64,000 bases of DNA. Source: Cymbomonas tetramitiformis. Taxonomy: Eukaryota; Chlorophyta; Pyramimonadophyceae; Pyramimonadales; Pyramimonadaceae. Below, in pieces: positions 31,901-40,304 of the stretch. The translations under genes were made by a program, and so were the position numbers. Numbering within the stretch: the first letter of the stretch is position 1; every line of letters begins with the position of its first letter. Where the stretch lies: positions 1 through 64,000 of the forward strand of contig LGRX02033450.1 in NCBI GenBank assembly GCA_001247695.2. Direction: 5' to 3'. The notes beneath the pieces were generated by a model. The model was given only the letters and a program-made list of their open reading frames with translations, had not been told where the DNA came from and searched no databases.

Positions 31901-34900
31901 AGCTCATGTACCCTGTATCCCATGTGCTTGTTTAGCAGTTTTCTGTACGGGCTTTTGGCATATGTGGGGTATATCCCTACCCCTAGGACGGGTTCTGCTG
32001 TTTTTGTGGAGTTAATTGCCTTTTTCAGCGCTTTGTAGAGGTCACCTGCCGTATACTCTGGGTTGAATTGGTACGACCCCAGTTTTTCCCATTGCTCTTC
32101 CCATGCCGAGCCAATGGCCCCAAATACCGAGTCTCGTGGGTATTGTGAGTAGTATTTTTTGGTGTTTTTGTGTACATTGAGTGGCGAGGCAAACACCTCT
32201 GTATGGACTCCCATGGCCGTGTGCACCGCCTCCATCATTTCCGGGGGGAAGGTCCAGTGGTTTTGGAGGTTCCGTTTTCTGTGTTTAATTTCTGCTTTAC
32301 TGGAGTATCTTATCAGTAATTGTGCAATTTCCTCCTCGAAGGTGTTGACCTGTATTTTGTGCTCTACACTTAGTTTCAGCCTTTTGGCCAGTTGTTTTTC
32401 CGTTGGCCTTTGTGCCGTGCTGTCCCCCACCGCCTCGGCGTATCTGTCGTACAGTTCTCTAACTTTTGCTGTGCTTAGTGTGCCTATAAGGCCCCCATCC
32501 GGCTCGTAGCAGTAGGTGGTGTCACCTTCCTCGCGTAGTTGCCTGTCTTTTGTTCCTGTGTGCCTAATGTCTTGGTCCGGGTTCGTTTCCCTTGTGCATA
32601 TTTCCAGGTGTGTTACATGTTTCCAGTATCTCTGTTCACCGTTTGGCTGCCCTGCCAGTATTTCTTCGACGGGTTCGCGTTTGGCCCTTTTATCTTTTTT
32701 GTCATTTTCCCATTCCTCCACAAGGTTCTGCCATCCGTGGTCCGAGGAGAGGTTGTGTTTGAGCAGGTGTGTTCTTACTGTTTCTTCTGTGCTCCACGTC
32801 GTTTGTTCCCTCCCTTCGGTGTTGGTCCACCGTACCTCGTACTGTGTTACTTTCGAGGTCACATCGGTGTAGTTTTGTAGGTACTGTCTACTCGCCAGTA
32901 TCCTGGCGGGCGTGTATGTTCCTTCTTGTCCTAGCGTGTCCATTTGGTCCTTTTGTGTTGACCACTGGCCTCTGTCTCGTTGCTCTGTCTTCCTCTTTGT
33001 TCTTCCCCGTGGGTTTCTCGCGGTCATCACATCATCTTCCTCCTTCTCCTGGTTGGTTTCTATGCCCAGAGTTTCCTTCTCCTGTTCCGTCCATTCCACG
33101 TCTGCCTGTTCGAAGTGTTTTGTTTGGTTGGCTAGTGGGTACATGGACAGCAGTTGCAGTATGTCCTTCAGGCTATTTCCAGCCTCATGTAGCGCCTTTA
33201 TTTGCGCCGGCCAGTCGCTTATGTTTTCCATGCTTACCGTACTTTTGGTGTACCTCTCTAGTTCTCCTGTTTTCCGTTCCTGTACGTATTCCGGTTTCAA
33301 CCTTCTGTTCCACACATGGTCCCAGTGGTCCCCTGGTTTCTTAATGTCGTTGGGCTGTGCCTCACAAATGTATGGGTATAGGTGCATCATGCCTTGTGCT
33401 ATCTTTGTTGCCGTCTTGTTGTCGTGTTTTCTTCCACCTGTTGCCTTTAGTGTTTTTATTGGTATGGCACTTTTCCCATCTGCTGTGGTTAGGTTTTTGA
33501 GGTCCGGGTAATTTCTGAATAGTGTGAGCATTTTGGTGAAATTTATTTGCTTAGTAGCTTGCTGAGTTTTCGTTTCCCGTATTACTTTTACTGCCCCCAT
33601 TTTTTCAGAGCCTGTATACGCAGGCTGCTGTTGTGGGTCTCTGTATTCTTTGTCCATTCGCCTGGAGTGCTTGGTTGCTCTAATGGTGCCCTCCATTTCC
33701 GCGTTTGTGCATACCCTTTTTGCCTTCCCCAGCTGTCTCATTATAGGCAGTGTTTCTTTAGCTAGTTCCTGCATATGGCTCCCTACCCCTTTTACGTGTA
33801 TCCCATATTCGTTCAGAGCGTTCATTTTCCTTAGAGTGTTTGTTTGTGTTTGTAGTCCCATCTTTAGCTTGCTTCTTGCGCTGCTGTGTCCTCTTTCCTC
33901 GAAATGTTTTTCCAGTAGCCCGGCTGTGGACCTGCTGACTTGCGACATTCTTTGTCTGGTTAGGAGGTTTCTTTCCCTTTTGCCATATCCCATTTGGACA
34001 CCCTTGTCTTCCTCACTCTGAACGGCCCCTGCCAATCCCGTGTAGACCTCCTGTGCATATATTGCCTGTAAGGACTGGAGTCCCAGTCCATATTCCTCTT
34101 TCTCCTCCGTGTTTAGTTCATTAGGAGTGCCGTTCGCCGGAAGTCCGTATATTCTTTTCATCGCGGCCCCCAGCTGGTTTTCAGCCTTCTGTATTTCACC
34201 CTGTGTGTATATTCCGAGGTGGAGCCCGTATTTGAATTTTCCTAGTATGGCTGACTTCAGGGAGTACTCTTTTTGTCTTTGCGTGAGGGGGGTGGCCAGT
34301 AGTGCGTCTATTCTTCGCTTGAGCTCCTGCAGTGATTTTCTTTTTTCTTCTTTCCACGTCCCCAGCATATTGAGAAGGACCCCTAGGTATTTATAGGTGT
34401 CTCCAGCTTTGAGGACCTTCAATGTTCGACTTCCGCATTTCACCCCTTGGTGTCTACCTTCTTTTACATTTTTGTTGCCATGTTCTACCCCTGTTATCTT
34501 TGTTTTATCCTCGTTTATTCTGAGTCCACTCCAGTCTCCGAATGTCGAGAGTTTCTCCAGTTGTTGCTCCATCCCTGTCATCAGTTTTGTTAGTATGATT
34601 AGGTCGTCCACAAACGCCCCCGAGGAGGTTCTCAGCTCCCCTCTGAGTCCCTTGTCGGTCGCATACTTGTGCTGGTAACCGTGGTCCCCTACCTCTAGCC
34701 ATCGTAGGAGAGGCTCCAGGTACAGTATGAATAGTAGTGGGCTCATGCTGTCCCCTTGCAGAATACCCCTTCTTATTGGTACTTCTTCCGAGACTTGGTC
34801 CCCTACCTTTGCTCTCATTTGCATGGAGTCCTCCTCTTTTTCTCCCAGTATATCCCTAACGGCTTCAGTGAGTTGTGGTGGCACCCCTAGGTGTTCTAGT

Positions 34901-37900
34901 GTCATAATAAGTCTTTTGTGGTCAACTGACCCATACGCATTTTCAAAATCCACGTAGGTCGCATGCAGGTTTCTTTTGGAGAGGTTGGCGTCTTCAATAG
35001 CATTAGTTACCCTGGTGAGTTGCTTCATTGTGTTGTGGTTTTCCCTTGAGCCCTCCTGTGCTTCCGAGAGCATGCCGTTTATTTCACAGAAGTCAGCCAG
35101 CATTTTTGTTAGTACCGTGGTATATAATTTGAACAGGCAATCCAGTAGAGCTATAGGTCTGTAGTTTCGCTGCTTCGTCACCTCGCCCTGTTTGTGGTGG
35201 AAGCAGAAGTAGCCTTTTTTCCATGGTAGGGGGGTGTGTCTATGTTCCCACATTAGCCCCATGAGTTCACACAGTTGGTCATGGAATCTGTCCGGCATCT
35301 GTTTCAATATTTCATTTTGTATCCCCATGGGCCCAGCCGCTTTGTTGGTTTTCATTTTCTTCACCGCTTGCCGGTAGGCTTCTTTGTCCACCCTTAAGTT
35401 TACCTTTGTTTGGTCCGGCCTTGTGCATTGGTTCTCCTTCATGTAGTTCTTGTACCTCTCATCAAGCCAAGGTGGCGTACTTTTAAGTCCTTTCTCTGGT
35501 TCCCTCATTTTGTATGGCTCCGACCTCGCAATGTGTTCACCCATTGCCTGTGCTACTTTTTGGTGCCCTACTACTAGTTCCCCTTGTGTTGTTTCTATTG
35601 CTTGTATCGCTGCAGCCGGTGCTGCTCCATTTTCTATCTCTTTTTTGTAAATCAGTTTGTGGTAGTGTTTTATGTTGCCCCAGTATCTTTCTCTCATTTT
35701 CATTCTTGTTTTCTGTTTTCGGTTTGCCTCGTGCTCTTTTATGCACTTTCTTGCCTCTTTTGTTGCAAGTTTTTTCTGCTCCCGTTCCCATTGCTCCCAT
35801 TCCCTCATTTCACTCGTTCGGTTGTCGTAACCTTCCGTCCGTACTTCCTCGGCTGCTTGTTCTCGTGTTTCAATGTCTTTCTTCCATAATGCTATATTCT
35901 CGCGGCATCTGTTTCTTTCTTTAAGGTGGGCGTCCCTTTCCTTGCGTAGAGTTTTCGGGAGGTGTAGTCCATGTTGTTGTTCTGGTGCCGCCGCTTGTTT
36001 CGGTAGGTTGACATCCATCATTGCCCTGTCTCTTGCTTCCCCCATTATTTTTGCAACCACTTCTCCCGCGTAGTCTATTGCCCTTTTTCTGTGCCTTGTG
36101 CTGTTTGCTGTTTTTATTCCGTTTATTGCCTCTTGCATTTCTTCTTGTAATTCTTTTGTATATGCGGCGTCCAGTGTTTGCCTGAGGGTGTTCCCCTCTG
36201 CTTCTGTTAGCGGGAGTTTCAGTCTGTCTGTTTTCGCATGTTTTGACTTTTGTGCCGTTGGCCTGTGTGTCCCCCAGGCCTTTAGGTCCAATTGTGTCGT
36301 GCAGACCATTTTGTGGTCGCTCGTGTGTAGCTCAGTAAGTTCGCCCTCCGTCGGTTGCGTGTAGTATTGAAGCTCTGCTTTGCTCGCCAGCATTCTGTCT
36401 ATGTTCCTTCGTTTATGCCATGTTAGGGTTGTTTCTCTGGTACCTCCCACATCTTGCAGACCCGTGGCTTCCATAGTGTTGTTCCATTCTTTGTCCCTGC
36501 TGTTTTTCGGTGTGCCCGTGGAGGCATTCAGGTCCCCACAAACTAGTACTGTTTGCCCTGTCGCATTTTCGCTGGCCGAGGTCACCATTCGCACATACTC
36601 CCGTATGCCGTTCCTGGCTGCCTCTCTGTCGAGTTCCCCTTGTCTTGCCTCTTCTGTCACATCCTTCCCTTCCACCGGGTAGTATACCCCTATCAGGTGT
36701 AAATATTTTTCCCCCGGGAAGTGGAGCAGTGTGTGTGTGAGTACTCCTTGTAGGTGTGGTACCAGCACCTCGGTGTAGTTATGTGGTTTGGCATACTCCC
36801 CTGTGAGTATTATGGCCAGGCCTGCCGTGTAGTTGTTCTTATCTTCCTCTCCTTCCTTCTTCGGTATGCTCGTGCATATGTTTGACTGTTTCTTGTTTCT
36901 GAAGTGCTTTTTTATTTCCTCGTTTGCAGTCTTGGTTTCCGTGACTATTGCTATATCTATCTCCCATTTATTCATTTGTTCCTCCAGTTCGTATAGTGAG
37001 TGCCGGGCACCCTGTAGGTTCCATGTTAGGAAATTCACAGTTTGTGGTTGTGCTCCTCGCATTTCCTCAATGTTTAGGTTCTCCGTTTTTGGCATGTTCC
37101 CACCCCATTGTCTCAGTGCCTCCAGGGACCCTTTGGCCTCCTCATTGTCCCTTTTGTTCGTTTTTGTTGGTGTGCTAGGTGGTAGGTTTTTCTTGGCGCT
37201 TGCGGGGGGCCGTAGCTTTTTTCTTGTTGCCGTGCCTGCCTCCCTTTTTAGTCTTTCGTTTGCTTGTTCTGTGCTTTCTGGACAGAACTGTAGTGTGGCC
37301 TGAACCAGCTTGTCCTTGGGTTTTTCGTTCTTTCCCTCCTTTGCTTCGCCTATGTCCCTTTGTTTTGTAGTAGGCGCCCTGCCCTCACCCTTCATTTCAT
37401 CGCCACTTGTGTTTTCCTCGTCCAGTCCAGTTGAGTGTTCCGTTCTCTGCGTCTCTTGAGCCTCCCCCTGTGCCTGTGCCGCGTTTCTGGTCCCTAGCTT
37501 GAAGTTCCCTGGTTTGCCATCAACATGCCAGTACTTCCAGCTACCTGCCACCCTTATCGCCTGCTCCCCTTGGCTGAACTTTTCCCATTCCGGTGGTGTG
37601 CTATGTGTCTTTAGTCCACTATATCGCACTTTTTGCAGGTCATAGGCTTCCCGCAGTATGGTCCAAACATCTATAGCTGTTAGTAGTTCATCCTGTTTTT
37701 CTATCCCTCCTGTAGGTAGCCAGACGTGCACCTGCATGTCCCGTCGTGTTATTGTGAGCATTACCATCGCCCATTTTCCCCCATCCCTTATTGCTATTTG
37801 GGTTCGGCCGTCTACTGACAACTTTCCCATCGTTTCACCTATGAGGGCATCGGTTTCTTGTTGTAGCGCTTGAAGTGCTTCTTGAACGTTCATTATTGTT

Positions 37901-38649
37901 TGTATGCCCACCCCTTGTTGCCTCATTATGTCCTCCACCTGCTCTCTTGTGCGGTCACTCACCACTTCCCTCATGAAGGCATCCGCCGCGCACGTTCCCT
38001 GAGTTTGCGGCTGTTTTGCCCCAGTCCCTTTTGCCGGAGCCTCCATTGTCAGCTCGACTTCGCCCGTGGCATGTTCTGCATGTGGCGTATTTTCCCTCAT
38101 AATGGCCGACCTTATCTTCGGCCCGAATCTGTCCCTACATCTGCTCACTACTTCTGTTGTGTGTAGTGTAACGCATCGACTGGTTTGGAGTGTGTTTGTG
38201 TACACGTACTGTATCCACGTTCCTTTCCTTTCCAACAGCCACTGTTGCCATAGCTCCGCAACATATATCACCCAGACGCCGCAGCTGTATGCATCATATT
38301 GGTGCTTATCATACATTGGCGTGGCTCTGGCTTCCTGGCACCCCATTGCCACCTTGTTGCTTGTCACCCATTTGCTTATTGCTGTTTGTAGTTCCTCCGC
38401 CATTCCCATGTGTTGTGAGGCAGTTTTCTTTCGTGTCTGCCTTTTCATGCCCATAGAATCATATACATAGGCCTGCAACGTGCAGTTATCCCTTGTGACG
38501 CAGACTCCTACCATCAGTAGTAGCCAGTGCCCGTTCCCTATTACCGGTATCTGAGTGCCACCCCTTTTGGCGACTTTTTCCTTTACCATTTCCAGAAATT
38601 TATTATCATTCTCATTCAGTAATCTCAGTATTTCTTGTATATAACGCAA
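28999..38649 (-). CDS. Dualen ORF2: protease, APE, RT, RNase H and restriction-like endonuclease polyprotein
   Basis: 3216 residues. Residues 1-145 match a Ulp1/C48 cysteine protease (His41 in GHWLLL, Asp64 in YVYDSMG, Cys123 in YSCGVWV). Residues 536-790 are an APE endonuclease (TWNLQG, VTETKT, CGDLN, SDHKMV). Residues 1090-1400 are the RT (NYRPIALLD, VDFENAYGSVD, FVDD at 1346). Residues about 2480-2630 are RNase H (YTDGSQ, NRAELTAIYMAL, CTDSLTSLYQ, HGNEMADE). Near 2975 is a finger CKCC...H...C. Residues about 3060-3170 are a PD-(D/E)XK restriction-like nuclease (VDIVML, LIEVTYTDE, KTKYTKY). The assigned first codon is TTG and the first ATG is codon 21. The protease N-terminus looks short, so the 5' end of ORF2 may have been altered by the inter-ORF segment. 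The region between RT and RNase H is unassigned. Confidence 0.85.
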   Translation of the reverse strand: MRYIQEILRLLNENDNKFLEMVKEKVAKRGGTQIPVIGNGHWLLLMVGVCVTRDNCTLQAYVYDSMGMKRQTRKKTASQHMGMAEELQTAISKWVTSNKVAMGCQEARATPMYDKHQYDAYSCGVWVIYVAELWQQWLLERKGTWIQYVYTNTLQTSRCVTLHTTEVVSRCRDRFGPKIRSAIMRENTPHAEHATGEVELTMEAPAKGTGAKQPQTQGTCAADAFMREVVSDRTREQVEDIMRQQGVGIQTIMNVQEALQALQQETDALIGETMGKLSVDGRTQIAIRDGGKWAMVMLTITRRDMQVHVWLPTGGIEKQDELLTAIDVWTILREAYDLQKVRYSGLKTHSTPPEWEKFSQGEQAIRVAGSWKYWHVDGKPGNFKLGTRNAAQAQGEAQETQRTEHSTGLDEENTSGDEMKGEGRAPTTKQRDIGEAKEGKNEKPKDKLVQATLQFCPESTEQANERLKREAGTATRKKLRPPASAKKNLPPSTPTKTNKRDNEEAKGSLEALRQWGGNMPKTENLNIEEMRGAQPQTVNFLTWNLQGARHSLYELEEQMNKWEIDIAIVTETKTANEEIKKHFRNKKQSNICTSIPKKEGEEDKNNYTAGLAIILTGEYAKPHNYTEVLVPHLQGVLTHTLLHFPGEKYLHLIGVYYPVEGKDVTEEARQGELDREAARNGIREYVRMVTSASENATGQTVLVCGDLNASTGTPKNSRDKEWNNTMEATGLQDVGGTRETTLTWHKRRNIDRMLASKAELQYYTQPTEGELTELHTSDHKMVCTTQLDLKAWGTHRPTAQKSKHAKTDRLKLPLTEAEGNTLRQTLDAAYTKELQEEMQEAINGIKTANSTRHRKRAIDYAGEVVAKIMGEARDRAMMDVNLPKQAAAPEQQHGLHLPKTLRKERDAHLKERNRCRENIALWKKDIETREQAAEEVRTEGYDNRTSEMREWEQWEREQKKLATKEARKCIKEHEANRKQKTRMKMRERYWGNIKHYHKLIYKKEIENGAAPAAAIQAIETTQGELVVGHQKVAQAMGEHIARSEPYKMREPEKGLKSTPPWLDERYKNYMKENQCTRPDQTKVNLRVDKEAYRQAVKKMKTNKAAGPMGIQNEILKQMPDRFHDQLCELMGLMWEHRHTPLPWKKGYFCFHHKQGEVTKQRNYRPIALLDCLFKLYTTVLTKMLADFCEINGMLSEAQEGSRENHNTMKQLTRVTNAIEDANLSKRNLHATYVDFENAYGSVDHKRLIMTLEHLGVPPQLTEAVRDILGEKEEDSMQMRAKVGDQVSEEVPIRRGILQGDSMSPLLFILYLEPLLRWLEVGDHGYQHKYATDKGLRGELRTSSGAFVDDLIILTKLMTGMEQQLEKLSTFGDWSGLRINEDKTKITGVEHGNKNVKEGRHQGVKCGSRTLKVLKAGDTYKYLGVLLNMLGTWKEEKRKSLQELKRRIDALLATPLTQRQKEYSLKSAILGKFKYGLHLGIYTQGEIQKAENQLGAAMKRIYGLPANGTPNELNTEEKEEYGLGLQSLQAIYAQEVYTGLAGAVQSEEDKGVQMGYGKRERNLLTRQRMSQVSRSTAGLLEKHFEERGHSSARSKLKMGLQTQTNTLRKMNALNEYGIHVKGVGSHMQELAKETLPIMRQLGKAKRVCTNAEMEGTIRATKHSRRMDKEYRDPQQQPAYTGSEKMGAVKVIRETKTQQATKQINFTKMLTLFRNYPDLKNLTTADGKSAIPIKTLKATGGRKHDNKTATKIAQGMMHLYPYICEAQPNDIKKPGDHWDHVWNRRLKPEYVQERKTGELERYTKSTVSMENISDWPAQIKALHEAGNSLKDILQLLSMYPLANQTKHFEQADVEWTEQEKETLGIETNQEKEEDDVMTARNPRGRTKRKTEQRDRGQWSTQKDQMDTLGQEGTYTPARILASRQYLQNYTDVTSKVTQYEVRWTNTEGREQTTWSTEETVRTHLLKHNLSSDHGWQNLVEEWENDKKDKRAKREPVEEILAGQPNGEQRYWKHVTHLEICTRETNPDQDIRHTGTKDRQLREEGDTTYCYEPDGGLIGTLSTAKVRELYDRYAEAVGDSTAQRPTEKQLAKRLKLSVEHKIQVNTFEEEIAQLLIRYSSKAEIKHRKRNLQNHWTFPPEMMEAVHTAMGVHTEVFASPLNVHKNTKKYYSQYPRDSVFGAIGSAWEEQWEKLGSYQFNPEYTAGDLYKALKKAINSTKTAEPVLGVGIYPTYAKSPYRKLLNKHMGYRVHELLEIKEGQFTFLPPDHWMQGNLQKPKQCNWNMRILIVANAAGWRKYCPDALKTHDIFSKALLKCPQSKVRTIGRACYMHRPLTLKDADRQPRSITEWERDCVIDPAPWTNHELPVVQAMPSCHLENHTEEIIDRWMEDRKKEGEHRGGDRGPRPTTMDVLRANTTWSREEINRDALRRWALQFTCPDTTEEDINGDQWLQWERGEIEKAEPPPESRWDNYGKGYPEPHRRHNKNDMVYTDGSQRKVKKENGEVEEVTAAGVWDPRGGRETSHMQRWTGRCQTVNRAELTAIYMALTLDSNLGKDKVSICTDSLTSLYQIQNMKRRPHTLERHVHRDILWKIMKQIQMLNREGTKVALYKVKAHVGIHGNEMADEVAKKACEEGEYGLNHDNTDTITLLAISEDTGRQLEGHQAILNYVTKKIREAKMTGKTNIIQRLKRKLETGPEEWETKRQRIERVEAEYAQKSRELTEIETIEAWADPWTNEPEGQQEEEEELELQRMERQEEEALRQEQQVQTARQAKQKRGYRQESTQEAELSKEEAGETRTIRKEKTLGQGRLQKRRRTRNQTEPDQPALRKVEGQRGTQGKIARGPTQAPKLQEAQNKDVATQEDTAAELSEMAQEQDEAQEEWRALQEMSRQQEAAQQEAHQAREWRRTSIEKIQTATREKPEKYMQHLKGDKAMHKLSNEYWKKGTEYLNEHDVTVLLRCRANKLPAGPYKKQQGGGRAQKCKCCGMPRQVNAGGFIRTAHVLGGCTEREIRNMIISRSDETTKMIAKAISKGRKGGCVIRTHAGKKGKGTNNGRPIEDFLLTRGQCRLDGRNTPAPEHGKDTIPHYVDIVMLEGTEKGNEQPGYTHQKAMAEAGHIHLIEVTYTDEMSWEEALKTKYTKYTPLVKLLELYGYKVTLHVMVFGNTGTIYEHTEKILTKHLGFDKQEALHLLRKVHDLATGYAVSLNRLYRKKVDKEPD

Positions 38650-40304
38650 GGCGTCGACCGGTCAACGCACGCACCTCTCTGAAAAAATGCCAGCCGCCTT
38701 TTGATTTTATTATCGCGATAATTTTTATGATAATGAGTGGCAATTTTTTCTTTTGTATGGTATTATTACTGTATTTCTGAGGAGTATTTTGACACGCGTT
38801 TCGAGACGAGTAGAGGCTCATCAGTATGGCAAAATCCGGTCGCAAAAAACAGCCGTCTGATCCGCTTCTTGTGAGCGTGGAAATCCACCTACGACAAGTT
38901 GTGAGCTGTGCCACAGCAGCACTACGCACGTTGAGTTTGGCGAAAGGGAATTTTACCGCGCTCTCGCAGGGGGCAGCTGGTTCGCAATCCCTCTCTCAGC
39001 TTTCCGACTCACAGGTTGTCACAAGAAATCTACTCGAAGCTGTACAGCTGCTGGATACAAAGGCGCGCGCCACAGTAAACACAGCAAGGCGCGCTTTAAT
39101 CTCGAACAAGGAAAGTCACGAATCTGAGTGCGCAGCGCACCTGGGAACCAAGGATACTAGAAAGGGCCCTAGTGCGAGAACGCTGAGGCGCAAAAATCTT
39201 CGGGAATCACGCAGAGTCACACAGTCTGATAAAAGAGACACTGAGCCAACAGACGTTCCAACATCTCGCGTGAAGAAACCCTCGAAAAAACAGAGCTCAG
39301 ATATTTTGGTAGAGTCTTGCGCACCTCCAACAGACACAGGAGAACCAGTGACACCAGCCGCCACTTCATCCTTTGTGGCCTTAGGACCTTTGTCCACAGG
39401 AACGAAAAGAGCGAAGGGCAGCACTGGTGACAAAGGGGATCGCAAGAATCCCAAGGCAAGAAAATCGCTTACATGGAGAAGAGAGACACACAGCAAACGC
39501 TCAGAGTCAGTGCCTGCTATTGAGAAGCAGGCGTCGGGATCCCTGCAGCGTTCGACGTCACTCAGCCCTGAGGGGCGATCCATGTTCCCAGTATACGACC
39601 GATAATTTTGCCACAGTAGAGATACTTGAATCAGACACCTTACTTGCTGCGGAAAGGGCATCGTGGCGAGTCCGCTTAACTCGATCCACTGATCAGGCGA
39701 CTGCTTAACTGGGTGGGGCAACTCCCTCCTGTAACTGAAGTCAGAGACAGTATGCCGTTTGCGAGACTTCAAGCTTTGCTAATCCTAGGACAATATGGTG
39801 CCAAGAGTGGAGACACTAGAATCAGCCACAATATTTACTGTAGACAGAGCATCGCGACAAGCTCACTTCGGAACTCACGCCTTGCCAATCTCAAGACAAT
39901 ACTGTGCCAGCATCTCGATCGCGCCGCTTTTCCCACGAAGGTTTTTCCAGCGGCTGTATTGTGCTGTATTTGCGGTGAGAGGATCCAGAGGACCCGTGGG
40001 ACCGCGGGGGACGGCTTACCCATAATCCTAAGAACCCGATCAGTCGAGGACTGCTTAGGATCCCACAGAGCCTAGCCACCACTTGCAAGCCTATTCCTCA
40101 AGTGTAGTGCTGATAAAGCCCCTGTCTGTTTAAAGTTCCTGCACCGCATTAGAACAATAACCCTGTGCCACTGCGGAGCGGGTAACTGTTTAGCTCTGCC
40201 GTTAGCTTCAGGGTTCGGGGCCTCAACACATCTTTTCAGACCGAGTTCCTTGCTTTGCAAAAGTGTGCAGCTTGAATAGGAGAAAACTTAATAGTGGTAA
40301 TAGG
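38650..40304. other. Inter-ORF segment of the Dualen element
   Basis: LINE ORFs usually touch or overlap, but here 1.65 kb separates them. Its left edge carries a near-palindrome, GCGTCGACCGGTCAACGC (38645-38665), and an AT-rich stretch. The rest contains one plus-strand frame (listed separately). It may be a separate element inserted into the LINE or a lineage-specific spacer. No inverted or direct repeat was found that would prove insertion. Confidence 0.4.
38826..39605 (+). CDS. Hypothetical basic, Ser/Thr-rich protein
   Basis: 259 codons on the strand opposite to the LINE ORFs, starting MAKSGRKKQPSD. The first 95 residues could form helices (SVEIHLRQVVSCATAALRTL). The rest is Lys/Arg/Ser/Thr-rich and looks disordered. 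No domain is recognised. It may be a gene of an element nested in the LINE or a chance frame, though the length and a sensible ATG favour weak reality. Confidence 0.3.
   Translation: MAKSGRKKQPSDPLLVSVEIHLRQVVSCATAALRTLSLAKGNFTALSQGAAGSQSLSQLSDSQVVTRNLLEAVQLLDTKARATVNTARRALISNKESHESECAAHLGTKDTRKGPSARTLRRKNLRESRRVTQSDKRDTEPTDVPTSRVKKPSKKQSSDILVESCAPPTDTGEPVTPAATSSFVALGPLSTGTKRAKGSTGDKGDRKNPKARKSLTWRRETHSKRSESVPAIEKQASGSLQRSTSLSPEGRSMFPVYDR

Noticed and set aside
29000..38470. Many plus-strand frames of 60-250 codons across the LINE ORF2
   Set aside because: They are antisense to a continuous 3216-codon frame with clear domains, have Ser/Phe/Cys-rich compositions typical of antisense reading, and show no domains.
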